From: Stercorarius parasiticus
Taxonomy: Eukaryota > Chordata > Aves > Charadriiformes > Stercorariidae
Assembly: GCA_013396915.1 (NCBI GenBank)
Contig: VWZL01002834.1
Span: 952,508 to 1,016,507, forward strand
Length of the DNA stretch: 64,000 nucleotides
Reading direction: 5' to 3'
The position numbers were made by a program, and so were the translations under genes. The stretch's first letter is position 1. Every line of letters begins with the position of its first letter. The notes below the pieces were generated by a model, which saw only the letters and a list, made by a program, of their open reading frames with translations, did no database searches and had not been told where the DNA came from. This document shows positions 11,771 through 25,639 of the stretch, piece after piece.

Positions 11771-14700
11771 ATGTAAATTAGATAGAAAAATTCTTATACT
11801 TACTGAATGAAATTCTAACAGGTTACAGTTTCATAAACATGGCTTGGTCTAATAGAAGCTAGGTTAACAAGGAAATGTTTATGTCTGGGTCTTACTGAAG
11901 CCTGCAATGCGTATTAACCAAAAATAACATCTACGTGTGAGAAAGCTCACGTACACAGAAGAGAAAGGGGTATAGCTGGAATCTTAGCCACTACAATGTG
12001 TGAGTTACAGACTTTTCCTGCTGTGTTCATGCGTGAACCTATTTTATAGTTTATTGCTTAACTGATGAATTCATGAGGATGTATGGAAAACTTAATGGAG
12101 ATTTGACAATTTCTGTATTCCTAGAAGTTCTGAATCTGTTTTTCCTGATGTATTGTCACTGAACCTGAGGAGTTCACTACATTACTGGTTATTTTTTATT
12201 GTTTGCATTCAAACATTTTTAAGAGCCTGAAAATATTTCTGATACAGCAAAAGGTTTCTTAGTAAAAAGTTGCTGTATTTAGCAAACATTAATCTTTATG
12301 TTTCTATTTTAAATACTGGTTCAGCACAGCTGTACTCTATTCTGTACTCTATTTTCTGAAGTGGAAAGATCTATGGGGCCAGAATTGTCAGCTTCATTAC
12401 TTGTTTGCTCAATACCTAGAACAATAACACGTCTCTCACACTTGATTGTTTCTAGTAGTATTCCTGTAATGGAAATGATAATTGATAGAACCAGTTGGGG
12501 AAAAAACCCACTTTTCAATATAAAAAGAATTATGTCAAGAAAACGGCATTTTAATTCCTATTTGTTTTTCAGCAAGCACTTTTTTTTATTCATCAAACAC
12601 AAATATTTTCCTTATTAAGACCTTAAATACTAATGAAAAACTACTAACCAAAATGTACACTGTTCACTTGTGTTGCATACGTGCATATCAATGACACGGT
12701 AATTATCTGTCAGTTGACTCTTAAAACATTGTGAGAAATATAACTGTATGAAAGATCACCTTATACAATCTTACTACCCAGTAAACACAATTGGCCATTA
12801 AAATATACTAGCTGCCCTTTTCGGTTGAAACTACTCTCTGTAAATGTTAACACATTTTCCCCACATTACAGGCAAAAATTTTTACTGTAGTTAAGAGAAG
12901 CAAGTTTTTCCTTTAAAACATCATCCATATGAGATCCTATTAATTTCTTTGGAACAGGTACAGATGGTGTGCTTACGTACTTTCATAAATATCCCATAAT
13001 GAATGCACTTGAAGGTTTTCTCTCAGTGGGAAAATGGAAGTGGTGGTTTGTAGAAGTTCACTATCCTAATGTAGTAACAAAAGATCTGCTAAAGCTTTAA
13101 AAGAGCACGTTTTCACACGTGGTCTTCCACTTCTTCCGCTCAAATAAACCAGAATAGTTCTTTAAAGATAATGTTCTTTCAAAAGAAAACCATAAGTAAC
13201 ACATACTTCTAGATGTCTACACAAAGCAAGAAGTAAATGCTGAGGCCTGCTGCAGGGAGGGAGCTGGCTGGAAAGAATCAGAGGCATAGCGTATTGCTGG
13301 GGAGAGGTATGTCTGGGATACGCTTTTCCGTGTACTACAGGGGCAATACATAATCTGCACTGGCAGGAAATTTGGTGGAGAGGTGGAACGGACAGTTACT
13401 TATACATAAACTATGATTAACACATCTGAAAAAACAGTATTTTTACAGTAGAGGAGGTACGTTTTTGTTTTTTCTTTCATTTCTCCCCAAAATAGTACAA
13501 TTACTGTAAATGTTCCTTTTGGAGGGATCTAGATAGAAGTCATTGCTTAAAGCCTGATTCTGTATCTTTACTTGGAAATAGTTTTCCTAGTTTTCAGATT
13601 ATGGTATCAGGGCCATAAATGGCACATTACCCAAAAACTTAGAAGAAAATTATATCTCTGACTAAATTAGATGCATACGCTCTTAACCTAAATCAACATG
13701 TTGACAGAAATGAAATCTTCACGTACACTTTTTTTAAACAAATATATGAACAAATCTGCTTGCTGTTGCAGCAAATGTGAACAATGATCTAAGGACTCTT
13801 TGCTTGGACTGCTATGTGAAAATTTATTCCTAGAGCCTATTTAGCAATACGAAGAATCTGTATAGGTAAGATAGATTTTAAGGTTTAGACGGGGATTTAT
13901 CCTCTGCAGCAGATCTCCTGTGCTACTGTAAGGCTTTTGCATGCAGTGGGAACACCAAGAATGACTGCTCCAGAAGTGGTATGGCAAGATTGCAGAGTAA
14001 CTTCTTTTCCTCCTTGAGTTCTTTCTCTTGGGCATTTCCACTGCAGTAATTCAATTTTATTTATACATACCTGTTTCGATGCTGCTTGTGCACAACAGCA
14101 CTCTTGATTCATCTTTCTATGTCAAAAGTGTCTTATTTTCTCCTATGTCACAACTGTCACCGCTCCAACAGGGAATTAGTGCCTATGAAAGCACCTTTTT
14201 GCTTCGTCTTTTTACCACAACATAAAAAACATATCACAGCATGCAAAACATGATGCGATGTGCATACGTCACTTGTAACAAAGGCTACATCTTAGCTAGC
14301 AAATCTCATTTTCCTTGTGTAGGAAATATTCATATATTATTAATCATAACTTCTTCAGAATCTGTCTGTAGAGATTCAGAGAGTATAGATTAGTGGTGAG
14401 CTGGCAGGACTGAAATTTGACCTTGTGTTTACGTTTGTGAGTATGCAAGTATATCGGTAATCTTGGAAATGTTACTTTATTGATCTTTCCCTTGCGTAAT
14501 TCCATATCTTTAGAATGAATGTGATAGTGCTTATGGGATGCAGGTTAACTTGGGCAATGTGCTGTGAGATCTCTTAAGTAATTAAACTGGATGTAGGGCG
14601 GTTTTATATCCCTAAAGACGATCCTTAGGACCAAATCCTTAGCTACTATGAAAACAGGTGGTACTGCTTGTGGATCCAAGGACTAACGCAGTATTTCTCA

Positions 14701-15864
14701 GATGAAAGTTAGATCTTCATCTGGCTGTTGTGTCTAATCTGTGTAGTTACTCTGCAAGCCTATCACACCGTAATTTTGCTTGAGGAAATTTATGCCATCA
14801 CATTCAGTGTAATTCCACTGAGGTAGGTAGTGGTTTATTACTATATGATTTTGCATTGAAGAGAAGGTCAAGTAAGTATTTGCCCAGTTAATTTTCAGTC
14901 TTAGAAGACAATGTGCATTCTGATGATAGGAGAAAATTTATTTTAAGTGTTTAAAGTTAACTAAATTAGTGAAGAGAACAGCATAGCTTAATTTTAAAGT
15001 TACTGCTACAGATCAAGTGTTCATACTGAAAAAGATGTGAAATGTGTTAGCTCATACATAAACTACTTACAGATGACAAAAGCAGAAATGCTTTCAGGCA
15101 ACCACCCACCCACATTTTTTCTCAGAGTTCTGCAGACTGTTTTGTGAATACATAGAGAAAAACGTCTGAGAATAAGATGATCTTGTATACAGACTTGTTG
15201 CATAGTATGTTTGCGCAACAATTCAGGGTTTATGGAGAGTTCACTCTCAGTGTGTATTATATTGTGAATGAGAAAATCCAGGCTGAGTTACTTTATTATT
15301 TAGTTTTTATTACACCTTAAATATAGCAGTCATTAATATATGTCTAAAAATATATTTAGCTTTGAGAAATGGTCACACAAAAATCTTACCAAACTCTCTA
15401 AGAAGAGAGAATAGATGTAAAAGCAAACATCAAGAACACCTATTGATACTTGTGTAAAACAATACTTAGAAGGGAAGTTAATTTGCTGTCAAATGAATGG
15501 GGAATTCTTACTCAAGTAGCAAGCACTTTACATCTAAGTTCCTACGTTAATATAAATGCTGGCATACATTAACAGGAAGCATGTGCTATTTTATAAATAA
15601 AAAGCCAAGTTTAAAATATTTTTTATCAGAGCCACACAGAAGCTTGAAATCTTGGTGGTAAGAATTCAGGCATAATGCAAATAACTGCTGTAGTTTTGAG
15701 TAGGTTCTACTAATAATAATTTTGATAATATATGGCAAAAGATTCCCTGTCAGGAATCGTGATTTATAAAAAGTATTTAATTTCCTTGGTAATTCTTAAG
15801 TTAACCCAGTTTCGGTGTGGGGAAGAGACGAAGTTACAAGGTTGTAGCAGTATAATACTCCTGT

Positions 15865-16960
15865 ACTGTTACAAAATAGGACTGGAAAGAAACCCAAGAA
15901 ATAGGCTAATCCAGCCATTTGTCCCAAGGTACAATAAATACACTTCTTCTGACATGTACCTGTGTAAGAGCAATTGCACTGCTGTCTCTATTTAGGTCAT
16001 TACTGGAATTGATTGATTATTGGAATGTTTTTACTTTATACCTCATATGTTGAAATTAAGCATGCTAGTTAGTACTAGTCTTTTCTGCAGTGGACACCGG
16101 ATCTGAGCTTTCCTTTTTCTATATATAATATTTTTTTGTACTTGTAGATCCTTATTCCACGTCCTCTCTGTTTTCTAAACTCCGGGTTAAATGACTTGAA
16201 TACCCTTTATTTATCTTTTAAGGTAGTGGTTTCTGTGTGTCTTTTTCTCTGGTTTTCTCTCCTCTGGATGCTCTTCAGCTGGTTAATGACTTCATGAATT
16301 TTGTGTCAAGGCTATTGATATTGTTAAGTGCATTACTCTAGCTTTGGTCTAAAAAACAACCACTAGTGTAATGTTTATACTTTTTTGTTGCCCTTTTGCC
16401 GAGAGTACAGCTTTTTGATCAACTACAAATGTCCACCCACAGAACCACTGATAACTGATTGTGTCTGAGTTCCATGTGCATATTGGTGATTTTTCTTAGA
16501 TGTAAAACCTTGTACGTCTGAGCTGAAATACACCGTGTTATTTTTTCAGATCCGTTTTTAAATTTCTCAAGATGGCTTTGAATTGTAAACCAGAACTCTG
16601 ACATGTTGAGACTAGGCCTCTTACACTGCAAATGATTCTGTCATCCACACCATTAGTGAAAATACTGAATAATGCCAGAGTCAGGGCAGGTCCCTTCAAA
16701 ATTTTGCCTGACAGATACCTCCAGTATGGCATGCGTTCTTGATAAGTAGCCTGTGAGCGGTTTTCTAACCTGTATCATATCCATCCAGTGGCAATTACCT
16801 CTAGATTATATTTCCCTAGATAATTTGTGAATAGGATGACATGAGAACCAGTGACAAAACCCTAGCGAAGCCCAGATTCATCGCATGTTGCTTCTTCATC
16901 TATATGCCTCTTACCCTGGGAGAAAGGGAAATCAGATTTAGTATCACACAATTGCATCAT
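15865..16960 (-). mobile_element. Old, eroded CR1 LINE relic
   Basis: A degraded antisense CR1. The left end resembles the 3' block ('ggactggaaagaaacccaag', then 'aggctaatccag'). The middle has a 'ttttctctcctctggatgct' motif. The right part keeps the order of the RT-proximal region: 'tcatccacaccattagtgaa', 'aatgccagagtcagg', and 'ctagataatttgtgaatagg'. Divergence is high, pointing to an insertion well before the avian-type tails. The left boundary is uncertain. Confidence 0.7.
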
Positions 16961-19900
16961 CTCAGTCAACCTTTTTAGTAATTGCTGATGCAAAAATGGC
17001 ATTAAACAGTTTGTTCTTTTGATATTATCTCCCGATAGCTTTGCCTCTTTATCCCCTTATATTGTATCTAAAAATACACAGGAACTGACATGGCAGGACA
17101 AAGAGTCACACTCTGAACTTGTTCTGAGAATGCTGGTGTTCAGCAGGCGTGCTACAATTCATAAAATTGGAAGAAGACAACTGGTGACAGCAGGTAGTAA
17201 GCTTGGCAGAAGAAATTCAGCTACTCCCAGCTGTCAGTATCACACAACCACACAGTTCATCTCTAGGGATCATCCTGTGTATTCCCTTTACCATGAATTG
17301 CTGAATATCCACCATTCTCTCTTTCACCTCTTTATCCAAACTAGAACCATTATTCAGTGAGTACAAAAAGGAGTTTGTTTTGTAAAAGGTAGTGGGCACA
17401 ATTGACTCGTTTTAACACAATCACTCTTACCTCTGTGCCATATTCAAGAAAAGTATTCAAAACACATTTGTAAGTGCCTATCTTATGCTCACCTTCATGA
17501 TAAAATAGGCTCAGCTGATGCACACATATTTTATGACGGTGATCTGCAAAGTTTATTCAAGTAAAAACAGTTAACATCGCAGTTGGAACTGTTTTAAAAT
17601 AGCATGATTGAAATAGATTCCTGTCCTTTGAGTGATTTGGAGAGAACTTGTTCACTTCCACCACATGTTCAGCTGACTGCAGCAGGGGAACAAGAACACG
17701 GGTGAGATGGCTTCTGGTCGCTGCTGAGTCTGCGGGGGGCTGAAGAGCTTAGGTCTCAACTACGGCAAAGGAGGGACATGAATCGGATCTTTTTGAATCT
17801 ATGCCATTATCTTAGAATTGCAGTATGTAAAGAGCATGTTATTTTGTATTCTTGTTTGTAAAAGCTCTGAAAAGTTTTTCACATGCTCCATCAGGAGGAT
17901 GGGTTGTGTTTTTTTTCTTTGTAACCTACAAAATTGTAGAAAAAGAGAATTTTTCTTTTTTTCTTCTCTACAGTTACATGAGACACTGCAATCTACAATG
18001 CAGATGCGTTAAGTAATTTTCAAAGGGAGGGTCTTCCCTTTTAAAAGGATATCTGGCTCACCTCTGTCTCAGACTAAAGGAGTTTTCTATAACACGAACA
18101 ATTGCTTGCATGTGTTGTGCTTCTTGTGGCTTTTCTTTCTTTCCTTCCTCCCTGTAAATGGTAGGAATTTTTATGGTGTGGATCTGGCTAGTCATTTGTT
18201 TTAGGGGATAAGGAAAGAAAAAATGGGTGTCAGTCTAAGACTTTAAGAGAATAATCATAAGCTTTTCTGAAAGTCAGTTCCTTAGAGTGTAGCCAGGGAC
18301 AAAGGTAGGCAAAAGGCCAGTTCTTTGGTTTGGGATCTCATTGGTGAGTAATACACCAGTGAGAGAAGAGTCAAAATTTTCACCAAGTAGTTACTCCCTA
18401 TGTGTCCTCTATTTTTATCATTATGTGGACAATTTGATTTGATCCTAAAATCTCAGTATCTGTGACAGCAAATTGACTGAAACTTGGAAGGGACTGAAAT
18501 GAAAAGAAACACCAGTCTTAACACGGTAAATCAAGTTACAGGTGGGACAATGCAAATAACTCCAGTGTTGGAGACTCCCCAGCTACCAGGGATAAATAGC
18601 CCTCTGAAGAGTTAATTTGGGAAAATTAAAGAAAAAAAACCCCACGATTATTTTTATAATAGAAGGAAGAAAAATATCACTTCTTCTCTCACCTAGTTTT
18701 AACTCTGTTATCTACTGCAATAAAAAACATTTTGTCTTAGAAGTAATGAAAGAACCATTTTCTGCTGGTGGACAAAATAAACCTGCACACAGGTAATAGC
18801 AGTCATTCAATTTAGATCTTTATTTCACATTTACCAGTATGTTGTCTATTTTGATACAAAATCATATCTGCACTTAAAGGGCTGTGTATACAGTTGGTTT
18901 ATTTTGTTGCTGTATATGGTTTTGAAGCAGTATGAGGGAAATGAAAGAAAAATCAAGGTCAGAATTGTAGTTTCCTTTGCCCCTTTGTTCCAATGGATAA
19001 TGTGTTTCATTCCACCTAAAACTCATTATGGTTGGCACGTAGCAGGATACTGTATGTCACAGTTCCCTCATTAAAATGTCATCTTTCTTGTGATTTCCAG
19101 ATCTAGGCCTGTGTTCTTGAACTCAAAGCAGTATTGAAGCTGGGGGCTAGGAAATACCATAAGCATCCACCCATTAGCAAATACCTACTAGATTATAAAA
19201 AGAGGTATTTTGATTCTCTGGACTCTGTAGCCCAACTTGTATTTCCATCTGTTTCATACCTTTCCCAGCAAGCTTATCCTAGGACCTTGAGGGAAGTCTG
19301 TCTTGGTCTTCTCTGGTCTGTTTCAGGTGTGGGTTTTTTTAACAAAACAGGAAACGTATTTCTTAAAATAGGTACGCTTTCTACCTGTGACTGTAATTAT
19401 AAGATAGTTATACTTTGGGAGACCTGTCATTTCCAGTAATTCATATAAATGGGAAAATTAACCTTGTGACAGAGTGGTTCAAGCATAAATAAAATCTCTG
19501 AAATGCCATGGCTTGAAAAACATACGCATTACATATTAAACTGCTTGCCTGTTATACTAATTATAAGGAATTTCACCACTGCCTTAAATTTCTGTTTATG
19601 GATGGTAGATGTTTTATAAACAAGAGTAAGTCACAAAATATTTATTGTTTAATTGCATCATAATTACAGTGTGTTAATAGTTACTGTATGTAACTGTGAG
19701 TTCCTGATGGCCTGCGGTGCAAGAGGTGGACCACTTCACAGAGAATGTAATAGAGAAAAACCACTGTGACAGTAGAGCCATCAAGACCGACAGACCAAAA
19801 GGTCAAGGTCTCCTCACTTGCTGTGGTAGAAGGTATTATGAAGGGCCAGGACTGCTATATGGCCACAGAATATCTTAGCCCCTGTCTGCTACCAGGCCTG

Positions 19901-20858
19901 CTTCTGACACAGGAAGTGTATCTGACCTTTGTCTGGAGCAGACTGATAATCTTGCTCATGAAGAAGAATATTAAATAAAATATTTCTCTCCCCAGGCTGC
20001 ATTTTCAGAAGTTGTTTCACTCTTTATATATGAAATACTTCAGTAATGCTTAGATGTAGGAAGAATATATGCATTCCGTATAGATTGAGTGTTCTGATTC
20101 CATAGTCCGAACTTGCACAAAACACAGTTTTCTAGCTTTACGAAATCTTTATTTGAAGGAGTTTTAGCCATTAGAATGTTGGCAAACAGTCCAGTCTGGA
20201 GCCTCAGCCAAGTATAGGACTGTGTCCTACTTGAGCCCAGTTTGGCTGTGGATTGATTTGAGTATCAGATGTTTTACGATTGGCATTCAGGATACTGTTT
20301 TGGTACCTTTATTCACATACTGATTTCTGACATTGTTCATCTGTTTATCTTCTTGAAAGACAGAAGATGCATATTTGAAGAATTAAGTGTTTTTCAGTTC
20401 TTAAAATGATATTGTAGAACCTTCTCAGAGGAGAGCACAAGCATACCTGGAAGTTAAGCTGTTTCCTTTATTCTTTCCTGCCTGAAAGAATGTTGCATTT
20501 TGTAATTTGCATACTTAAAAACACTTAGCCTCCTTCGTGCCTAAGAAAAAGGAAGGTCTATCAGTTGTATTTCATAAAGGCTCTTTGGAAGAATTTAGTT
20601 GTCTTTCTCTCACTATGTTGATATTAATGGTTTCATGGAAACCACTGTCCCCATTACACTGAGGTAATTTATTTGGCCCAACCCGATGATAGCGTACAGA
20701 TTTTGAAATTCAGAAGTGCTCGGGCTGGAACAGTTTTCTCAGGCCACAGTGTGTTTAAACTATATATTTAATAATATCCAGTGATTTTGTTTTAAAAAAA
20801 AAAAAAGAAAAACACTCTGACATAGACATTTTGCAAATCAAGTTATTTTATGTTTCAG

Positions 20859-21040
20859 GCCAAGATGACTCAACTGCCAGAGGCTGAAAAGGAAAAGATA
20901 GCTGAGCAAGTGGCTGACTTCAAAAAAGTCAAGAGTAAGCTCGATGCAGAGATTGAAATATGGGACGATACCAGCAATGACATCATTGTTTTGGCCAAGA
21001 GGATGTGTGTGATTATGATGGAGATGACTGACTTCACGAG
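20859..21040 (+). CDS. CTNNA3: CTNNA3 internal exon: start of the F-actin-binding domain
   Basis: This exon has 182 nt: 60 full codons plus the first two bases of an Arg codon (AG|G) completed by the next exon. It reads in frame from the previous exon, beginning AKMTQLPEAEKEKIAEQ, passing SKLDAEIEIWDDTSND and ending MMEMTDFTR. In the family this is the amino-terminal helical part of the vinculin-like actin-binding domain; in alpha-E-catenin the first short helices rearrange under force when F-actin is bound. 'ADFKKVKSKLDAEIEIWDDT' is distinctive of alpha-T, whereas alpha-E and alpha-N have 'EVSKWDDSGN'-like residues. The acceptor is 'ttttatgtttcag|GCC' and the donor GAG|gtaatt. A 13-A run at 20794-20806 lies about 50 bases upstream. 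Its length is not a multiple of three, so skipping it alone would shift the frame. Minus-strand openness over the exon is a mirror artefact. Confidence 0.97.
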
Positions 21041-22224
21041 GTAATTGTGCAAAAAAAAGGTCTTCAGTATTTATAAATGTTGGAAGCCATTGTCATATTG
21101 GTGTGGCAGGAAATATTGAGTTTTTAATGCCAGATGACAGTATCTTTACAAAAGTGAGCGGAAAAGCTAATACAGTTAGCTTTACACACTAGCTAGTAGT
21201 ACTGAAACGTTGGGAGGGAGGTTTGAAGTTTTAAACAATGCTTGTCCTTAATTCTTTTTTTTTCTTTGGCCTCATTTATTTGGTTGGTTGAGGGTTTTGC
21301 ATATTTTTAACGCTTTATTTCTGCTCTTATTGAAAGGGAAAAAGTAAAAAAAATAATCTTGATTTTAAGCTGTAGCTCTGTCTCATCTGTTGTTCTTTCT
21401 ACTTGTACCATACCATGCTGTGAAGCATAAAACATACTGTACAGAGCATATGTCTGGCGGTACACATCCAGACTCTTGCATATTTTATATCACATTACTT
21501 GCTGTTACTTTCATCAGAAATGTATCATGCTGCTATATGTAGTTTTAAAGACTGAAGTGTCCTATAACAGATAGCTTTCGAAGCTGGTATTTCTCTCTGC
21601 TGCCAGTATATGTTCTATGATACTTGTATACGGGAAACAATCTTAAGTTCAGGAGCTTCTTCTGCCATGCACCGAATAAATGATCAGTAAATTGCATCAA
21701 ATTAATTGTACCAAAGGGAGGTACTGGTATTTAGGTTTTTTTCCATCTGGTCAGTAATAAAGTAGTTGCTGATAGGTAAGTGAAGCCTTAAAACACAACC
21801 ACTCTTGCAAGACACTTCATGTCTCATAAAATAAACCCTTTCATGCAAGATATGAAGGAAAATGTAAGCCTCTTGGACAAATTCTTCAGGTGCCTAAATT
21901 AAACAGATTTGCATAGAGCTGAAACAGCTAACAAAGCTGGGGTTTGGCTTAGACCTGTTCTGGGGAAGACTGTTCTTGCATTTTATCATGGTAGCACTTT
22001 CCAGACTCACCTTCACGTGATTTGAAGATGTGCGTGTAGAACTCTGGAGTTCTTTTATTCTTTTTAAGAGTATATGATTTTTATTGAGATCTTCTAAAAA
22101 GAACACACTGTACTGTAAAGTCAGTCTTTACAATTAAAGTCACCTCATTCACCAAAATTCTTTAAATTATTAGAATTAGATTAATAAAGATTCACAAGGG
22201 CAGTTCATAGTCTTAGATTTGCAG

Positions 22225-22440
22225 CTGTGGCTCTCAGTTGAATGCTGCAGCATAATCTGCCGGTTTGAGTTGAAGAGCAGCTCAAACAGCGCTGGGCCCA
22301 ATATCGATCCCTGGGGGACTTTGTGACAGATTGCTCGTTTGAAAAGGAGCTATCTACCATCACCCTCTGGGAGCGGCCTGTCAGGCTGAGCTGATGTCTG
22401 TTTTCCTTCAAATGTATGACCTTGCATTCATTTTTATGAG
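22225..22440 (-). mobile_element. CR1 LINE internal fragment
   Basis: A short antisense internal piece. It contains the recognisable string 'gctgggcccaatatcgatcc' followed by 'ctgggggactttgtgacaga', which in intact CR1 lies near RT motif B. It is then followed by 'accatcaccctctgggagcg'. There is no 3' tail, so this is a broken remnant rather than a complete insertion. The ends are approximate. Confidence 0.7.
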
Positions 22441-25400
22441 TGCTTTCATTTTTCAGGGTCATCTTAGTGTGTTTGCAGGTGTGTATTATCCTAAACATTA
22501 ATGCAACAGTTATATATTCAATTAAAACCAAGTTAGCGTTTGTATCAAAACAGCTCATCATTCAGACAGAAGGTAATGGGAATGATGGTGGCATAAAGTA
22601 CTGATGTGTAGGCCTTAGAACATGAACAAAAATACTTCAGGATGACTTCATTGAAGGCCAGTGATAATTGCTTAGCAGAAGTTAGGACTGGTGTAAAGAG
22701 TAACCATCTGAAGTAGCTTATTATGGTTTAGCTTCTTTATTTGATTATAGAGGCAGATGCCTCTGCTTTTTTTGAGTCTTGTCAAAAGGGACCTGTAGAA
22801 AGTTATTTGAAACAACTCTACTGAACATTCATGAGCATGTCCTCTGCAGATAGACACTAGGCCAGGCTACTGTAATTTTATGTAACGCATATTTTTCCAG
22901 CTTTCTTTAAACTTTGTGTGTGCTATATGACATAAGCTTACTGAAACTTGATGATGAACCTTGCTGCAGTGAACCATCCTACAAATCATTGTCATAGAAA
23001 ACTTACACTTGAGAGGTGGAAAAGTAATTGAGCAGAAGCAGAAATCTATTGTTGGAAGTTTGTAGCAGCTAGCAGCAGCTGCTAATCGGTGGTATGAGCA
23101 TGATAATCAGGCCTGTTTATGCAAAATTGGTTACATTAATTACTGGAATCTATTTAAAATTCTGTACAAGTACCATCATATTTGCTGTAGTAAGCTTTGG
23201 CCCTGACAGGCAGAGGTGGAGGCAGTGGATAACAGATACTTGCTCTGCTGAAAGCGTGTTCCCCTGTTCTTGCTGGGCTCCATCTGACTTGTTGCTTGTT
23301 GGGGGATAACATAGGAAGTTCCTGCCAATTCTATTCTGTCTGTTTGCTGAAGGTTGTTGCTGCTAGAAATGAGAGAGTTTACTGGTAGAGGTTTCTTTCC
23401 TGAATTTTACTTTGCTGAAAGTGAACTGGATTGTAGTTTCTATAGGGTGGCTACAGCGAGTAAGGCAAAAAGAACATATTGCCATGGCTTCAACAACAAA
23501 GGCATTCAGCAAAGCTGAGAAACAAACAAGGTATCAGTGGGTCCGCTGATATTTTCTGTCTTCAGCCTTAGCTGCAGCCCCATTTCGGCCTTCCCCTGAA
23601 ATACCATCTTGGCGTGGCTCTGCTACCTTCCCCATTGGTTGACCAGAAACCTGTACTTCTGCCTCTTGCTTTTTGCAGAAATGAGCAAAGCCTGGGAGTA
23701 GTCTCCCTTGTGCCTGTCACTTACCATCCTCCTCTGAATATGCAGGAGAGGTGCTTTACCACTTCCCTGATTGAAGGGGCTAGGCGTTTTCAGAGCACCT
23801 TACTGGCTCAGGATCTATCCAAAGTGCATATCTACATCCTAGATCTCCTTTGAAAGCCTGCTGTGCAGAACTACACGGAATAGGGTTCATTTGGTTTTCC
23901 GATACCTTAGGGATCCACTCAAGATAGCAGAACATTCGGTTTCTTTTGCTAGAGGGGGCATTTAAACTTACGTTTGACTGTACAGAGTATTAGGCTATAA
24001 ATTACCAGGAGTTGTGGGAGATACTTTAACACCATCCAGTGGATACTTCCCTGTGCAGAAGAGGTGTTTGCTTGACTCATGTTTAGGGATTCCAGTTGCT
24101 GTTCCAAAAGCTGCATATGTATTTGTCTGTTAAATATTCATCGGATAGTTTGGAGACAGGAAGATGAAAAGACTACTAGGTTCCTCCTTTCCGCAAAGCC
24201 ATCATTTCTACAGTCATCACATATGGTGTGCCCTGTAGCTTAGCAAGTATGACTTTTCTGAGTGAGAGGTGACAATAGACATGGATTTATATTTCTATGC
24301 ACTAAAGTCACACTTGGCCCAAATTCTGCCACCATTGTGGGTGTTGGTCTGTTATGTCATGGTGAAGGGAAAGCAGGATTTCAGTTCTTGGTTCAGCTTT
24401 TGAAAGGCTTCGGTTTCCTGGATGAGAGAAAAGGATTCCTTTGTCCATATTGTCTACTAATGGCCATGATCAGACGACTTCATGATGAGTGTTTTGTGTA
24501 GAATTACTTAATGCTCATTTACAGGGTGTCCTGCTGTCTTAACAGTGCAGCATGTGTGACATGATGGTTGCTGAAGATTTATTTAAGTGCTGTGATACTC
24601 GATCAGTTGCACTTAAGTCCCTTTGTAGTCTTAGGTGTCTGACATCTGAAATGCCATAGCTGTACAAGGACCACTACTGACCTGAAAACTCAGTCCAGAA
24701 CTTAGCCTACTGGTTTTAGTTCACTCTGGTTTTGAGCTTCCACTTTTCCAGCAGCAACAGATCTGTCCTGCTCTGTGGGAATATACTATTTTAAAGGAAT
24801 AGCTTCTGTGTCAGCAATGAATGAGTTTTCTTCCTTTAAAATGAGCTTTTAGGTGAACATAATTCTTAGAAAGAGCCCATATAAACATAGAACAATCAAT
24901 TAATTTAACTCACTACTTAGACTTCAGTATATGTGACGTTGTTTCATTGTATTGATGGGTGATATTTAAAGGAAAGATGAGAACAGAACTAGCATCTGAA
25001 CAGGCAGACTTTTAGGGGTGTAAGAAGAGGCTAGTTTGGGACATAGGCTCAATATTTGAAACAGATACTGTGCACTGTATTTTAGTTTCAAATCTGGGCC
25101 TATGAACCAGTTAGTTCACCCCAAACAAGAGAAAACTTAAAAAGATTTGACATTAAAGAAAACACAGTTTCAGGGAACAAGGAACTCTGAAGCACTTACA
25201 AACAAATACATTAGGATGTAACCAGTGTACATGGCTCAGAATTGTCTTAAGGCAGGCCAGTTACAGTTTTTTAAGCAATTAATTCACAGCTCTCCTCTGA
25301 CTTTTGGAGTTACTATTTTTCAAAGCTGTATTTCACGGAAACTGAACGAGTAGCTAATAAACAGGCTTGGATACATCATTGATTCAGTGTTCCAAATGCA

Positions 25401-25605
25401 CTCATTTTTCCTCTCAATAAGAAATACTTTTTTTCCCCAAGCTTTCTTACCATTTTCAAATTACATTAGTGGTAAGAAACCTTGCAGGGCTTTTGTAATA
25501 ACTACTTATTTATATGTCTGTCTCAAATACAGGCATGAATTGTATTTTTAAACTCATGAAAACGTGTGGACAAAATTACCCTGAAGACAGCATTGGGTTA
25601 GGGAG

Positions 25606-25639
25606 ACACATACACGCGTGTGTGTGTGTATATATATAT
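25606..25639. repeat. Alternating purine/pyrimidine tract (CA/CG/TG/TA)
   Basis: Thirty-four consecutive bases strictly alternate purine and pyrimidine: an ACAC/ATAC part, the self-complementary acacgcgtgt, a TG run and a TA run. Such tracts can adopt left-handed Z-DNA or cruciform structure, and are microsatellite-like in mutability. Confidence 0.9.

Larger units (their letters stand above)
11388..20858 (+). other. CTNNA3: CTNNA3 intron of about 9.5 kb
   Basis: A GT...AG intron between the 93-nt and 182-nt exons. It contains a short CR1 tail (about 11595-11770) and an old, eroded CR1 relic (about 15865-16960). The stretches 11771-15864 and 16961-20858 are AT-rich. They have only short chance open frames with no protein resemblance I could see. 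The run of 13 A at 20794-20806 is the only clear homopolymer near the 3' splice site. Confidence 0.9.

Noticed and set aside
20870..21052. Minus-strand open frame of 60 codons over the 182-nt exon
   Set aside because: Mirror of the CTNNA3 exon, which is supported by splice sites and family match on the + strand.
22205..22561. Minus-strand open frame of 118 codons
   Set aside because: Part overlaps a CR1 internal fragment and the rest is AT-rich intron. No coherent protein.
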